DNA of 64,000 nucleotides from Psychrobacter sp. Pi2-1 (GTDB lineage Bacteria > Pseudomonadota > Gammaproteobacteria > Pseudomonadales > Moraxellaceae), in assembly GCF_904846645.1 (NCBI RefSeq), contig NZ_CAJHBO010000006.1, positions 62,001 through 126,000 of the forward strand, given 5' to 3'. This document shows, one piece after another, positions 18,842-28,139 of this stretch; position 1 is the first letter of the stretch, and each line of letters starts with the position of its first letter. The position numbers and the translations under genes were made by a program. A model generated the notes under the pieces. The model saw nothing but the letters and a program-made list of their open reading frames with translations, searched no databases and was not told where the DNA came from.

Positions 18842-19153
18842 CTATTTATCACGAAACTTAACAGGCTGTACCGCACCTTTAGGATTCGGCATATTAGGGT
18901 AGTGATGCTCGTGCTCGACATCACATTCAGCGCCAACGACAGTACCATCGTCTTTTACGGGTTTATGAATATAACCTGTACGCTCAGCTGGCGGCAGATG
19001 CTCATGCTCCCATACCATCACAGCTTGCATACAAGTCTCACGCTGCTCAGCGGTAATCTTACGACCGTCAGGCCATTTACCTAACTCAATCGCCATACGA
19101 AATTTATCAACCACTTCGGGCGTTAGACTTGCTAGTATTGTTTGTTTATCCAT
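18842..19153 (-). CDS. DUF1315 (YeaC-like) protein
   Basis: 103 residues with the DUF1315 core near the start: LTPEVVDKFRMAIELGKWPDG, split as LTPEVVDKFRMAI and ELGKWPDGRKIT, then EQRETCMQAVMVWEHEHLP, closely matching E. coli YeaC. Cytoplasmic, with no assigned function. The C-terminus has a His-rich stretch (EHEHHYP) that might bind metal; that is inference. It lies 55 bp downstream of nadK on the same strand, probably in one transcript. Confidence 0.85.
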   Translation of the reverse strand: MDKQTILASLTPEVVDKFRMAIELGKWPDGRKITAEQRETCMQAVMVWEHEHLPPAERTGYIHKPVKDDGTVVGAECDVEHEHHYPNMPNPKGAVQPVKFRDK

Positions 19154-19208
19154 CTTACCTACTCTCCACTACCATTTTTTGTATCATATTTGGGTCTAAT
19201 AGATACGC

Positions 19209-20213
19209 TTATTCATCGTCTATAATATCATCATCGACATCAAGACTGAATTCTTCGGCATGTACGTTCCAGTGCAGCTTTGTACGGCAGGCCTCATAAA
19301 AGTCAAACCCAGGTGGGTGCAACAAGGTAAGCTTATCAGGATGCTTACGAATATGTAGGCGTTGCTCTTGCTCAAGTGGCACACTCGGCTTACCGTCTGC
19401 ACTCACCATTGGCTGAGTACGATTGTCTTCGTGGATACGAATACAGACCTCACTATTACCGCTGACCACAATCGGTCTGCTAGATAATGTATGGGGATGC
19501 ATTGGCACCAGACAAATAGCGTCCATACTCGGATGAATGATTGGACCGCCACCTGATAAAGCATAAGCAGTAGAGCCAGTCGGTGTTGCTGCTATCAAGC
19601 CATCACTATGCTGTCTATAAACGTCATGTCCATCAATTTTCATCTGAAAATCAATCATATGTACGGATTTGCCGGCGTGCAGTACGATGTCGTTCAGTGC
19701 CATGTCTTCATGGATAATTTTGCGCCCTTCTCGTATCTCCATCGTCAATAAAAACCGATGATCCAGTTGATAGTCTCCCATCAATACTTGGCGCAACTTG
19801 AAGGCAGCTTCATCAGGTTTTACATCTGCTAAAAATCCTAAACGACCACGGTTTACCCCTAGTACAGGTACACGGTAGCGTGCTAACGCCTCAGCGGCAT
19901 GTAGTATCGAACCATCACCGCCAACCACAATAACCAAATCACAAATCTCACCAATCAAACCCCGTTTGACGATTTTGACTCTTTCTATGTCTGTGAGATC
20001 AAGCGTTGGTAAATTAGCCGTTTGTACATCCATTATTAACGTCAAATTCATATCATTGACGGTTTGGGCAATCTGTACCAAGCTTTGAGTGACACTACGT
20101 TTACCAGCACGGCCCATTAGACCAATACGCCTAAAGGCGGGGTTTTTAATAGCGTGGAATAGCTCTGATTCATGTAAGTGTGGCAATCTTGCTGACTGCG
20201 CTGAGTTTTCCAT
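19209..20213 (-). CDS. nadK: NAD kinase
   Basis: Makes NADP from NAD and ATP. Family marks: GRAGKRSVTQSL at the N-terminus, VVGGDGSILHAAEALAR (the GGDG catalytic motif), VNRGRLGFLADV, and the substrate-binding segment DGLIAATPTGSTAYALSGGG (20 residues). I prefer the ATG at 20213 (MENSAQSARL, 334 residues) to a TTG ten codons upstream; neither has a clear ribosome site. The acidic C-tail is longer than in E. coli (292 residues). DUF1315 follows. Confidence 0.95.
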   Translation of the reverse strand: MENSAQSARLPHLHESELFHAIKNPAFRRIGLMGRAGKRSVTQSLVQIAQTVNDMNLTLIMDVQTANLPTLDLTDIERVKIVKRGLIGEICDLVIVVGGDGSILHAAEALARYRVPVLGVNRGRLGFLADVKPDEAAFKLRQVLMGDYQLDHRFLLTMEIREGRKIIHEDMALNDIVLHAGKSVHMIDFQMKIDGHDVYRQHSDGLIAATPTGSTAYALSGGGPIIHPSMDAICLVPMHPHTLSSRPIVVSGNSEVCIRIHEDNRTQPMVSADGKPSVPLEQEQRLHIRKHPDKLTLLHPPGFDFYEACRTKLHWNVHAEEFSLDVDDDIIDDE

Positions 20214-20460
20214 AAAACGACTCGGTATAACGGTGAAGTACAAGGTAATGATAGCGATAAATGCGCGCTTAGACTAGCATGTTTATCAATTATCGTTGTT
20301 AACTGTCGTAACTGACCCCATATAAAAGCTATCGAATGTTTTACTTAGTCATATCTGTCTGTTTAGTTTTTCAATTAGCGTATTGGGCGATACAGTAGCC
20401 CGATGCGCTAGCCAATGAGCAGCCTAAGGTCGAGCCATAGCGGTTGTCACGCAAACACAG

Positions 20461-20488
20461 TTGACAATAATGGCGGTTTTGCTAAAGT
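20461..20488 (+). promoter_or_regulatory. Candidate promoter of the BI-1-like gene
   Basis: Perfect TTGACA (20461-20466), 16 bp, TAAAGT (20483-20488), 45 bp before the start codon. Confidence 0.55.
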
Positions 20489-20532
20489 AACTAACATCAC
20501 TATTTTTATATTTTATTATTAAGGATTTATGT

Positions 20533-21255
20533 ATGGCCAATCCTATTGTCAGTCGCGCAGAACTTGCGATCGGCGGTAATCCAATGACGGTCAAGGGTGT
20601 AATTCAGAAGACCAGCTTGTTACTTGGTTTATCAGCTATTACTGGTGTGGGCTTTTTCTTTTATGCGCTTATGGCAGGTTTATCGCAAGGTTTTATTACC
20701 ATGGCAGCCTTCGGTAGCATGATTGCTGCGTTTGTTCTGGCCCTTTTTATTACCTTTAAGCCACAAAAAGCCAAGACGTTGGCAGTGCCTTACGCCTTGC
20801 TAGAAGGTATCTTTTTGGGCGGTATCTCTCTGTTCTTTATGAGAATGTACCCGACCGTACCAGTTACTGCGATGTGTGCAACGTTCGTCACAGCAGCAGT
20901 CATGTTAGGCCTCTATCGCTCAGGTTTGGTTAAGGTCACTGAAAAATTCCGCTCTATTGTAACCTCGGCTGTTATTGCCATTATGCTTGTTTATGTCGCA
21001 CAATGGGTGCTTTCTCTAGCATTTGGTTCAACATTACCGTTCTTGTTTGAAGGTGGCGCTATCGCTATCGGCTTTAGCTTATTTGTCATCGTTATTGCTT
21101 CTTTTACCTTGTTATTAGATTTTGACAATATTGATCGCGGTGTGGCGATGGGTGTTTCTGAAGATTACGAGTGGTTGTTCAGTATTGGTATTCTTGCGAC
21201 CCTAGTGTGGATGTATATCGAATTTATGCGTCTGCTAAGCTATCTGCAAGACTAA
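20533..21255 (+). CDS. Bax inhibitor-1 / YccA-type membrane protein
   Basis: 240 residues with a short cytoplasmic N-tail and about seven membrane helices from residue 28 on, ending in an acidic C-terminus. It resembles the bacterial Bax-inhibitor-1 branch with N-terminal MTVKGVIQKTSLLLGL (COG4760-like). The late helix LLLDFDNIDRGV carries the paired Asp residues which, in the structurally studied homologue BsYetJ, form part of a pH-sensitive calcium leak. AAGGAT precedes the ATG. Physiological role unknown; it stands alone with its own promoter and terminator. Confidence 0.85.
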   Translation: MANPIVSRAELAIGGNPMTVKGVIQKTSLLLGLSAITGVGFFFYALMAGLSQGFITMAAFGSMIAAFVLALFITFKPQKAKTLAVPYALLEGIFLGGISLFFMRMYPTVPVTAMCATFVTAAVMLGLYRSGLVKVTEKFRSIVTSAVIAIMLVYVAQWVLSLAFGSTLPFLFEGGAIAIGFSLFVIVIASFTLLLDFDNIDRGVAMGVSEDYEWLFSIGILATLVWMYIEFMRLLSYLQD

Positions 21256-21287
21256 TTTTAATAGCTATCTAACAGTATCTCTGTATA

Positions 21288-21327
21288 GAAAAAACCGCCT
21301 TCCATCAAATGGAAGGCGGTTTTTTTA
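21288..21327. terminator. Bidirectional intrinsic terminator
   Basis: AAAACCGCCTTCCAT / ATGGAAGGCGGTTTT with A and T runs, between two convergent genes. Confidence 0.92.
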
Positions 21328-21374
21328 TGAGCAAATTTCACAGGCTTGTTTACATTAAATGCTTTTTAAAGAGA

Positions 21375-24188
21375 CTAAGCACGTTTTAGACGCAATGCAT
21401 TTAATACGACAAATAGCGAACTGAGCGACATACCAATCGCAGCGAGCCATGGTGGCACATAGCCTAAAGCCGCTGGTATCAGGACGATACTGTTGTAAGC
21501 GAGCGCCCAACGGAAGTTTTGCTTGATAATATGTTCCGTTTTATCAGAGATGCGTTTAGCCGCAGTGATAGCTTCGATTTGTCCGTTTAAGATAATGCTA
21601 TCACTAGATACTTGTGCTAAGTCTGCCGCACCTGCAATCGAGGTCGACACATCTGCCGCTGCTAGCACTGGTGCATCGTTTATACCATCACCTACCATCA
21701 GTACCACAGCACCGTTAGCTTGCAACTGCTGGATATGGTTGACCTTATCAGTTGGTGATAGTCCGTTGTACGCTGCTTGCATTCCTAAGTTCTCAGCCAT
21801 CACTAGCGCTTGCGGGCTTGGGTCACCTGTCAACATGACAGGCTCGATACCTAGTCCTTTGAGCGTATCGAGCATCGACTGCGCACTATCACGTACTTTG
21901 TCATTAAAATAAAAGCATGCCAGCGCCTGCCATCCATTATCATCAGTATTCTGACAAGACAATACTACTGCTGAGCTGGCTCGCTGAGTTACCAGATCGA
22001 TAGTTAAATCATCGTTTACATCTATATCATTGGCGCTATTATCTGCTCTGTCTAACGCAAAGTCTTTATGACCGATTCGATATACAGTACCATCAATCAT
22101 CGCTTCCACCCCGCCTGCTGGATAATGCTGTACGGCTTGCGTCGATGGCAGGTGTAACTGATAGGCTGCCGTCAGTAACGCGTGGGCAATTGGATGACGA
22201 CTCCCTACTTCTAGCGCAGCTGCAATGGCCAACAGCGTATCTTTTTGCGCTGTTAATGATAAATCGTCAATTTCGGTCTGGCTTTTTGGTGTGATTAACT
22301 CAATATTTAATAAATTCGGCTTACCATAAGTCAGCGTGCCCGTCTTATCAAAAGCAACATGCGTGATTTCAGCTAGCGTTTGTAAGGTATGGCCACGCGT
22401 CGTCAAAAAACCATAGCTTGCCAAACGATTGGTTGAGACGGTCAAGGCAATCGGCGTCGCCAATGACAATGCACACGGACAAGTAGCCACTAAGACTGCC
22501 ACGGTTGCCCAAATCGCTTGGCTTGGATCAACGAGATACCAGCCGACAAATACCAAGACTGACAACACCAGAATGCGCGCCACAAACCAACGTGCCAGCT
22601 TATCTGCTTGCTGCGCCAACTTGGGTTTTTCGCTCATGGCACGATTCATCAATCGATCAATTAAGCCTATCTGGCTGTCTTTTGGCAAGGCGGTGACTAG
22701 CATCTCAAACGGCTGGCTATCGTTTTGTGCACCACCAACAATATAATCACCTTGGGATTTGATGATTAAATCACCTTCGCCAGTCAGGAGACTTTGTGAC
22801 ACCGTTGCAGTAGAACTTAGCAAGATGCCATCACTAATAATCTCAGAGCCCGCTTCAACCAAAATGATGTCACCCACTTGTAAACTATGAGCGGTGACCA
22901 TTTGCTTTGACTCTATATCGTCTTCTGCTTGTGATTGCACATTCTGTTGGTTGCGTAACTGTTGCCAGTCTTGAGCGATACGTGATGTGAGCTGATGAAC
23001 ATTGGCGTCCATACGCTGCATAAAATCAGGCATCGGCTCTACTGTAGTCGACTCACCTTTAGTAGTTTCATTTTCAGTAAGCTCACTTTTAATAAGCTCA
23101 TCTTGTTGAGACGTATTTTCTTTCAGCAGTTGTAAAATATGCTCAGCTGCTGATTTGTCTTCAGCGACTTTTTGTACCAATACCGGCTCAACCACGACCA
23201 AATCATTAGCCATAGTCGCGGCTTTTAGACGTGCGTTGTGCTCGATATAACGCCCTGCTAACAGAAAGAAGATAAACATGCTGACCGAGTCATAATACGT
23301 CTCCCCTTGCCCAGTGATGGTAGCGTAGAGACTGGCAAAGAAAGTAATAATCAACGCAAGACTGACGGGCACGTCCATATTGACTTGGCGGGCACGAATC
23401 GCTGACCATGCGGAGGTAAAGAAAGGAATACCAGCATAGAAAAATACAGGCGTACTCACAAATAAAGACACCCAACGCAAAAAGTCACGTTGGAATATTA
23501 ACATGTCGCTATACTCACCAAAATAAAGCGCAACGGCATACATCATCGCTTGCATCGAACCTAGTGCAGCGATGCCGAGACGCAATAGCATTTGATTATT
23601 ATGACGTGCCAGCATAGCTTCGTGAGTATCTTGGCGATAAGGCTTGGCTTCGTAGCCTATTTCGTTGATGACCGCTAAAATGCGACTGATGGGTAACTTA
23701 TCTTCATCCCAAATAACCCGCATGCGTTGGTTGGTCAGATTTACCTGACATTTACCAATACCCTCTAGCTCATCGAGACGCGACTCAATCAGCCAAGTAC
23801 AGGCAGCACAGCGTAAGTTATTAACCGACAGCTCTGCTACTGACATGCCATCTTGCGCGTAAACGAACTGTGATTTTATCTCGTCATGATCGTAGACCTC
23901 AAGACGCGTCAGCTGAGTTGGCAAACTTGCCGTACGGTTAATTTCCGATCGGTCAAGATAATACTGCTCAAGACCAGCCTCTACTATGCTTTGGGCAGCT
24001 AACTGACAGCCCATACAACACATCTCTCGTGACTGACCTAATATCTCAGCATAAAACGGTGGCTGAGGTACGGGATCGCCGCAGTGAAAGCAGTGGTCAG
24101 CCAGCGGAAGCACTAAGCCTTCGATGATAGAAGTGTCTTCATAAGAGTGATTGGTAGCAGATGATACTGATGATGGGATACTAGACAT
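21375..24188 (-). CDS. ccoI: Copper-type P1B ATPase, CcoI/FixI-like
   Basis: 937-residue membrane ATPase. The N-terminus has a Cys-rich metal-binding module (CFHC at 33-36, CCMGC at 57-61) followed by a heavy-metal domain with CAAC (127-130). It also has about eight helices, the CPC metal gate (VATCPCALSLATP), the phosphorylation motif DKTGTLTYGKP, an HP pair in SRHPIAHA and the hinge GDGINDAP. The Cys-rich head and CAACTW are typical of CcoI/FixI, which deliver copper to cbb3-type cytochrome oxidase. No ccoNOPQ or ccoS is adjacent, so the specific role is inferred. A polar insertion of about 100 residues sits between the second helix pair and the actuator domain. Confidence 0.85.
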   Translation of the reverse strand: MSSIPSSVSSATNHSYEDTSIIEGLVLPLADHCFHCGDPVPQPPFYAEILGQSREMCCMGCQLAAQSIVEAGLEQYYLDRSEINRTASLPTQLTRLEVYDHDEIKSQFVYAQDGMSVAELSVNNLRCAACTWLIESRLDELEGIGKCQVNLTNQRMRVIWDEDKLPISRILAVINEIGYEAKPYRQDTHEAMLARHNNQMLLRLGIAALGSMQAMMYAVALYFGEYSDMLIFQRDFLRWVSLFVSTPVFFYAGIPFFTSAWSAIRARQVNMDVPVSLALIITFFASLYATITGQGETYYDSVSMFIFFLLAGRYIEHNARLKAATMANDLVVVEPVLVQKVAEDKSAAEHILQLLKENTSQQDELIKSELTENETTKGESTTVEPMPDFMQRMDANVHQLTSRIAQDWQQLRNQQNVQSQAEDDIESKQMVTAHSLQVGDIILVEAGSEIISDGILLSSTATVSQSLLTGEGDLIIKSQGDYIVGGAQNDSQPFEMLVTALPKDSQIGLIDRLMNRAMSEKPKLAQQADKLARWFVARILVLSVLVFVGWYLVDPSQAIWATVAVLVATCPCALSLATPIALTVSTNRLASYGFLTTRGHTLQTLAEITHVAFDKTGTLTYGKPNLLNIELITPKSQTEIDDLSLTAQKDTLLAIAAALEVGSRHPIAHALLTAAYQLHLPSTQAVQHYPAGGVEAMIDGTVYRIGHKDFALDRADNSANDIDVNDDLTIDLVTQRASSAVVLSCQNTDDNGWQALACFYFNDKVRDSAQSMLDTLKGLGIEPVMLTGDPSPQALVMAENLGMQAAYNGLSPTDKVNHIQQLQANGAVVLMVGDGINDAPVLAAADVSTSIAGAADLAQVSSDSIILNGQIEAITAAKRISDKTEHIIKQNFRWALAYNSIVLIPAALGYVPPWLAAIGMSLSSLFVVLNALRLKRA

Positions 24189-24625
24189 AGTCGCGCTTAC
24201 TTCCTTTGACAGGCTTGCTTAAAATGCATTCATTTAAAGCAAACTTGCTCGTGTTGACTGTACTGTACGTCATGCAATAGAGCCGTTTTTAATCACATGA
24301 ATATCACTACCGCTAATAGCACAGTATTAATAACAAACGGCTAATAGCAAACAATTAGCAACAGCGAATTCATACAAAATACATCGTGAGGGCAATCGTA
24401 AATTGTTATCTTATATGGCGTTTATCTACCAGATTGAAAGTGACTGACGCTTTATTACAAGTATCGGTATTTTAATAGGGATTATACTATAAGCCATCGC
24501 TATGAGCAGTACCATCACTCATGGTCTACGACCAATAAATGCCTGCGTTGACGATGATAGATTGAAAAATTTGTCAATTTGCGTCATTATGAGGCAGTTT
24601 TTTATCCAAAAATGGTGCGACATCC
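24189..24625. other. Divergent intergenic region, ccoI / mrcB
   Basis: 437 bp of AT-rich DNA with upstream elements for both genes. A candidate mrcB promoter lies at 24562-24590. I saw no clear FNR/Anr box (TTGAT-N4-ATCAA) that would tie ccoI to oxygen. No gene was supported. Confidence 0.5.
24562..24590 (+). promoter_or_regulatory. Candidate promoter of mrcB
   Basis: TTGAAA (24562-24567), 17 bp, CATTAT (24585-24590), about 35 bp before the GTG start. Confidence 0.45.
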
Positions 24626-27130
24626 GTGCAAAAACCTAATTACAAGTTACCAAATACCAAGTTATCAGCGTCATCTAAGTCTGCTATGCACACGCTACCC
24701 TCGCAGCAGCGCGGCTTGGTCTTTAGTAGTCTGCTATTAATTATCATCATCGCAGGTATGGTGCTGTTGGCGCTATATTTGATCAAGCTTGATCGCACCA
24801 TTACTCATAAGTTTGAGGGCAAGCGCTGGGATATTCCAGCCAAAGTGTATTCGCAGCCGCTTGAGCTGTATCAAGGCGCCAATGTCGATAGAGATACGAT
24901 GAAGACATGGCTAGAGTTGCTGAACTACCAAAGTAACAAGGCTTATGATCGCACAGGTACCTATCACCGAACTGGCAATACTTACTTTATTCACACTCGC
25001 GGCTTTACGTATAGTGCTAATGATAAAGACGCCGAGCAAGTCATCAAAATGACGATTTCTGGCAATAAAGTAGAGTCTATCCAGAGTACTCTGCCTGCTA
25101 AAAGCGGCATCATTCGTCTAGAGCCTGTCAATATCGGTGGTATCTATCCCGACAGTAATGAAGATCGGATGGTTGTGTCTTTGGACGAAGTGCCTCAGCC
25201 GTTGATTGATGCACTCATCGCTACCGAAGATCGCGCGTTTTATGAGCATAAAGGGGTATCGGTACGTGGTATCGCCCGTGCCGTAATCAATAACTTTACT
25301 GGTGGTGCCAGACAAGGTGGCTCGACCATCACCCAGCAGCTGATCAAAAACTTTTACCTCAATTCAGATCGCACTATCAAACGCAAAGCCAATGAAGCAT
25401 TGATGGCCGTGTTACTTGAGCTGCATTACAGCAAAGATGAAATTTTACAGACCTATTTGAATGAGATTTATCTGGGTCAAAATGGCAATCGCTCGATCAA
25501 TGGTTTTGGTTTGGCATCACAGTTTTATTTTGACAAACCTCTTAATGAGCTGCGCTTAGATCAGCAAGCGATGCTGGTTGGTATGGCAAAAGGCCCAAGT
25601 ATCTATAATCCACGTCGCAATCCAAACGATTCAAAAGCACGCCGTGATGTGGTACTTAACAATATGCTGACCATGGGCACATTGAGCCAAGAAGACTATG
25701 ACAAAGCCTTAAAGCAACCACTTGGTATCGTGGATAAACCTGCTGAAGGCAAAAGCCAGTTCCCTGATTTCTTAGATATTGTTAAACGTGAGCTAAATAC
25801 TGTTTATTATTCTGATGACCTCAAGAACGAAGGTCTGATTATTATCAGTACTCTAGACCCTATCGCTCAATTGGCCGCAGATAAAGCCGTTGATAGAAAA
25901 CTTGGTGAGCTACGTCGTAACAGTAGCAAAACTAAGGATTTACAAGGCGCGTTAGTCAGTGCCAATCCTGAGACTGGCGAGCTAGTATCTGTTGTGGGTA
26001 GTGGTAGTGAATTTACAGGATTTAACCGCGCGGTCGATGCCAAACGCCAAGTTGGCTCGTTGCTGAAGCCTATCATTTATATGACTGCGCTTGAGAGCGG
26101 TCGTTACAACTTGGCCAGTTCAGTAGATGACTCCCCTATTACGGTCAATCTAAACGACGGTACTGACTGGAACCCTAAAAACTACGACAACCGTGATCAT
26201 GGCTATGTACCATTTACCACGGCACTGTCTCAATCCTATAACCAAGCGGCAGTACGCTTAGGTATGGAGTTCGGCGTTAATACCTTTGCTAAGCAATTAC
26301 AGCGCATGGGTATCAAAGAAAAAATCCCACCTTACCCATCAGCATTATTAGGCTCAGTTAATTTGAGTCCGATGGATATGCTTGGCATTTATCAAGTCTT
26401 TGCCACTGGTGGCTTCCGTACGCCTATTCATAGTATCCGTACGGTCATTGATGATCGCGGCCGTATTTTACAGCGTACTGGGCTTAACACTCAGCGTAGC
26501 ATTCCACCTGAGACCAACTTTTTGACCAACTATGCATTACAGCAAGTCGTCTCAAATGGTACAGCCAGACGTGCACAATCGCTCGGCAGCAATTTAAACT
26601 TAGCCGGAAAAACGGGTACGACAAACGACTACCGCGATGCTTGGTTTGCAGGCTATAGTGGTAACTATGTGAGTGTCGTTTGGGTTGGCCGTGATGATAA
26701 TAAACCGATTGGTTTGAGTGGTGGTACTGGCGCCTTACCAGTTTGGGTGGATTATATGAAACGCCTAAAACTGACTCCAGTTGCTCTACCAGAGCCAGAA
26801 GGTATCGAGTGGTTATGGCTAGAGAACAACTCAGGCAAACTGTCTAATGAACGCTGTGCAAATGCTCGCTACTTACCAGTAATGTCAGCTCATCTACCAG
26901 AAGAAGCCAGCAGTTGTGCGCTAAGCCTGTATCAGCAAGATCGTGCTCGTGAACAGACACAGTTTCAGAACCAGCAAGGTGATATCAATCAACAACGTCG
27001 CCGCGAAGGTTTAGAGATTCCAAATGGCGAAGCTGTTGGGTCTGATGGTGCAGAAGGTAGCAGCGAGCAAAGTAAAGGTGATGAAGACCGTGCTGATACT
27101 TGGTATGACCGCGCTGTTGAATGGTTCTAG
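24626..27130 (+). CDS. mrcB: Penicillin-binding protein 1b (bifunctional class A PBP)
   Basis: Inner-membrane enzyme that polymerises and crosslinks peptidoglycan; 834 residues. One membrane helix (31-53), then a UB2H-like region (about 65-155), the glycosyltransferase domain with catalytic Glu201 (TEDRAFYEHKG) and GGSTITQQL, and the transpeptidase domain with Ser478 in SLLK, SYN in SQSYNQAA, and KTGTT. KVYSQPLELYQG is typical of PBP1b rather than PBP1a. The start is GTG at 24626 with a poor ribosome site. The C-terminal 60 residues are polar and disordered. The gene just downstream encodes a lipoprotein that may activate it. Confidence 0.95.
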   Translation: MQKPNYKLPNTKLSASSKSAMHTLPSQQRGLVFSSLLLIIIIAGMVLLALYLIKLDRTITHKFEGKRWDIPAKVYSQPLELYQGANVDRDTMKTWLELLNYQSNKAYDRTGTYHRTGNTYFIHTRGFTYSANDKDAEQVIKMTISGNKVESIQSTLPAKSGIIRLEPVNIGGIYPDSNEDRMVVSLDEVPQPLIDALIATEDRAFYEHKGVSVRGIARAVINNFTGGARQGGSTITQQLIKNFYLNSDRTIKRKANEALMAVLLELHYSKDEILQTYLNEIYLGQNGNRSINGFGLASQFYFDKPLNELRLDQQAMLVGMAKGPSIYNPRRNPNDSKARRDVVLNNMLTMGTLSQEDYDKALKQPLGIVDKPAEGKSQFPDFLDIVKRELNTVYYSDDLKNEGLIIISTLDPIAQLAADKAVDRKLGELRRNSSKTKDLQGALVSANPETGELVSVVGSGSEFTGFNRAVDAKRQVGSLLKPIIYMTALESGRYNLASSVDDSPITVNLNDGTDWNPKNYDNRDHGYVPFTTALSQSYNQAAVRLGMEFGVNTFAKQLQRMGIKEKIPPYPSALLGSVNLSPMDMLGIYQVFATGGFRTPIHSIRTVIDDRGRILQRTGLNTQRSIPPETNFLTNYALQQVVSNGTARRAQSLGSNLNLAGKTGTTNDYRDAWFAGYSGNYVSVVWVGRDDNKPIGLSGGTGALPVWVDYMKRLKLTPVALPEPEGIEWLWLENNSGKLSNERCANARYLPVMSAHLPEEASSCALSLYQQDRAREQTQFQNQQGDINQQRRREGLEIPNGEAVGSDGAEGSSEQSKGDEDRADTWYDRAVEWF

Positions 27131-27193
27131 CTGTTGAATGGCACTAATAGTGTTTTTGATATTTAGCTTTTAATATTTAAAAAAGGTTTTAAC

Positions 27194-28006
27194 ATGATGG
27201 TGTCATCTTTACGGACAACTACTTCAGTAAAACAAACCATAGTGCTATGGCGTAATAAAATGACGTCAAGCAATACCTTACTTGCAGGCAGCGCGATCTT
27301 TGGTATATTAAGCCTAAGTGCTTGTCAGACGGCCCCTAGCACATCGCCCACAGTGCAAACCACGCCTGTTCAAACATTACCAACGTCACAACCGACCGTG
27401 CCATCAACGACAACTGCTCAAGCGCCTGTCACGGAAGCAAATGATCAAAGCAACTATCCAACCGAGCCTTACGATGCAGTTGAACAGTCCGAAACCCCAA
27501 ATCCGTTAACGCAAGAAACCCCTGTATTTACACCTCCTGTTCCAGAAATAACGCAGCCTGACCCTATTATCATTGCGCCTTCTCGTAACGACTATATAAT
27601 CTCTGAACCCTCAGTACCGTCGCATAATGAGTTACTTGAGCACGCTAGAAGAAACTCGCAGCAACGTACTCAACAATCTGCCAGCAACAATAGTAATCTG
27701 CCTGCGTTTCGCAATTTGATGCAAGTAGGTATCAGTCAGTTGAAAGCGGGCAATCTAACCAATGCAGAGAACAGCTTTACCCGTGCGCAGCGTCTAGCGC
27801 CTAAATCATCAGCGGTATACTTCTATTTGGCGCAAGTAGCATTAAAAAAGAACCAGCCTCGTAAGGCAGAAGCGATGGCACGTCGCGGTCTTAGCGTCTC
27901 TCAAGATAGCAGTCGTAGACGAGCACTATGGCAAGTTATATTGCAATCAGGACAAGCTCAGGGTAACTCACGCGTAGTCAATGAAGCAAAACAAGCATTA
28001 CGCTAA
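27194..28006 (+). CDS. TPR lipoprotein, probable PBP1b activator (LpoP-like)
   Basis: 270 residues. A lipobox LSAC (Cys44) follows a hydrophobic stretch, then a long Pro/Thr/Gln-rich linker (about 47-135) and a C-terminal TPR-like domain (about 170-268: QLKAGNLTNAENSFTRAQRL, then YFYLAQVALKKNQPRKAEAMARRGL in the next helices). In Pseudomonas and Acinetobacter the PBP1b activator LpoP is an outer-membrane lipoprotein with a flexible linker and TPR fold, encoded beside the PBP1b gene; this gene starts 63 bp after mrcB. AAGG lies before the paired ATGs. An inner Met at residue 23 would give a more normal signal length but lacks a ribosome site. Confidence 0.75.
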   Translation: MMVSSLRTTTSVKQTIVLWRNKMTSSNTLLAGSAIFGILSLSACQTAPSTSPTVQTTPVQTLPTSQPTVPSTTTAQAPVTEANDQSNYPTEPYDAVEQSETPNPLTQETPVFTPPVPEITQPDPIIIAPSRNDYIISEPSVPSHNELLEHARRNSQQRTQQSASNNSNLPAFRNLMQVGISQLKAGNLTNAENSFTRAQRLAPKSSAVYFYLAQVALKKNQPRKAEAMARRGLSVSQDSSRRRALWQVILQSGQAQGNSRVVNEAKQALR

Positions 28007-28139
28007 TAACTGATATTTGCATATTTTAGATTCATTATTTAAAACCTCTATATACATCATACATTTCATTGTATGTAGATTTATCTAGGGCAGCCCCTAA
28101 CACCTACACTTATTTTTATTTCCGCTTAAGGTTATCTTT

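Noticed and set aside
24189..24625. FNR/Anr site for ccoI
   Set aside because: No TTGAT-N4-ATCAA-like sequence was found in the spacer.
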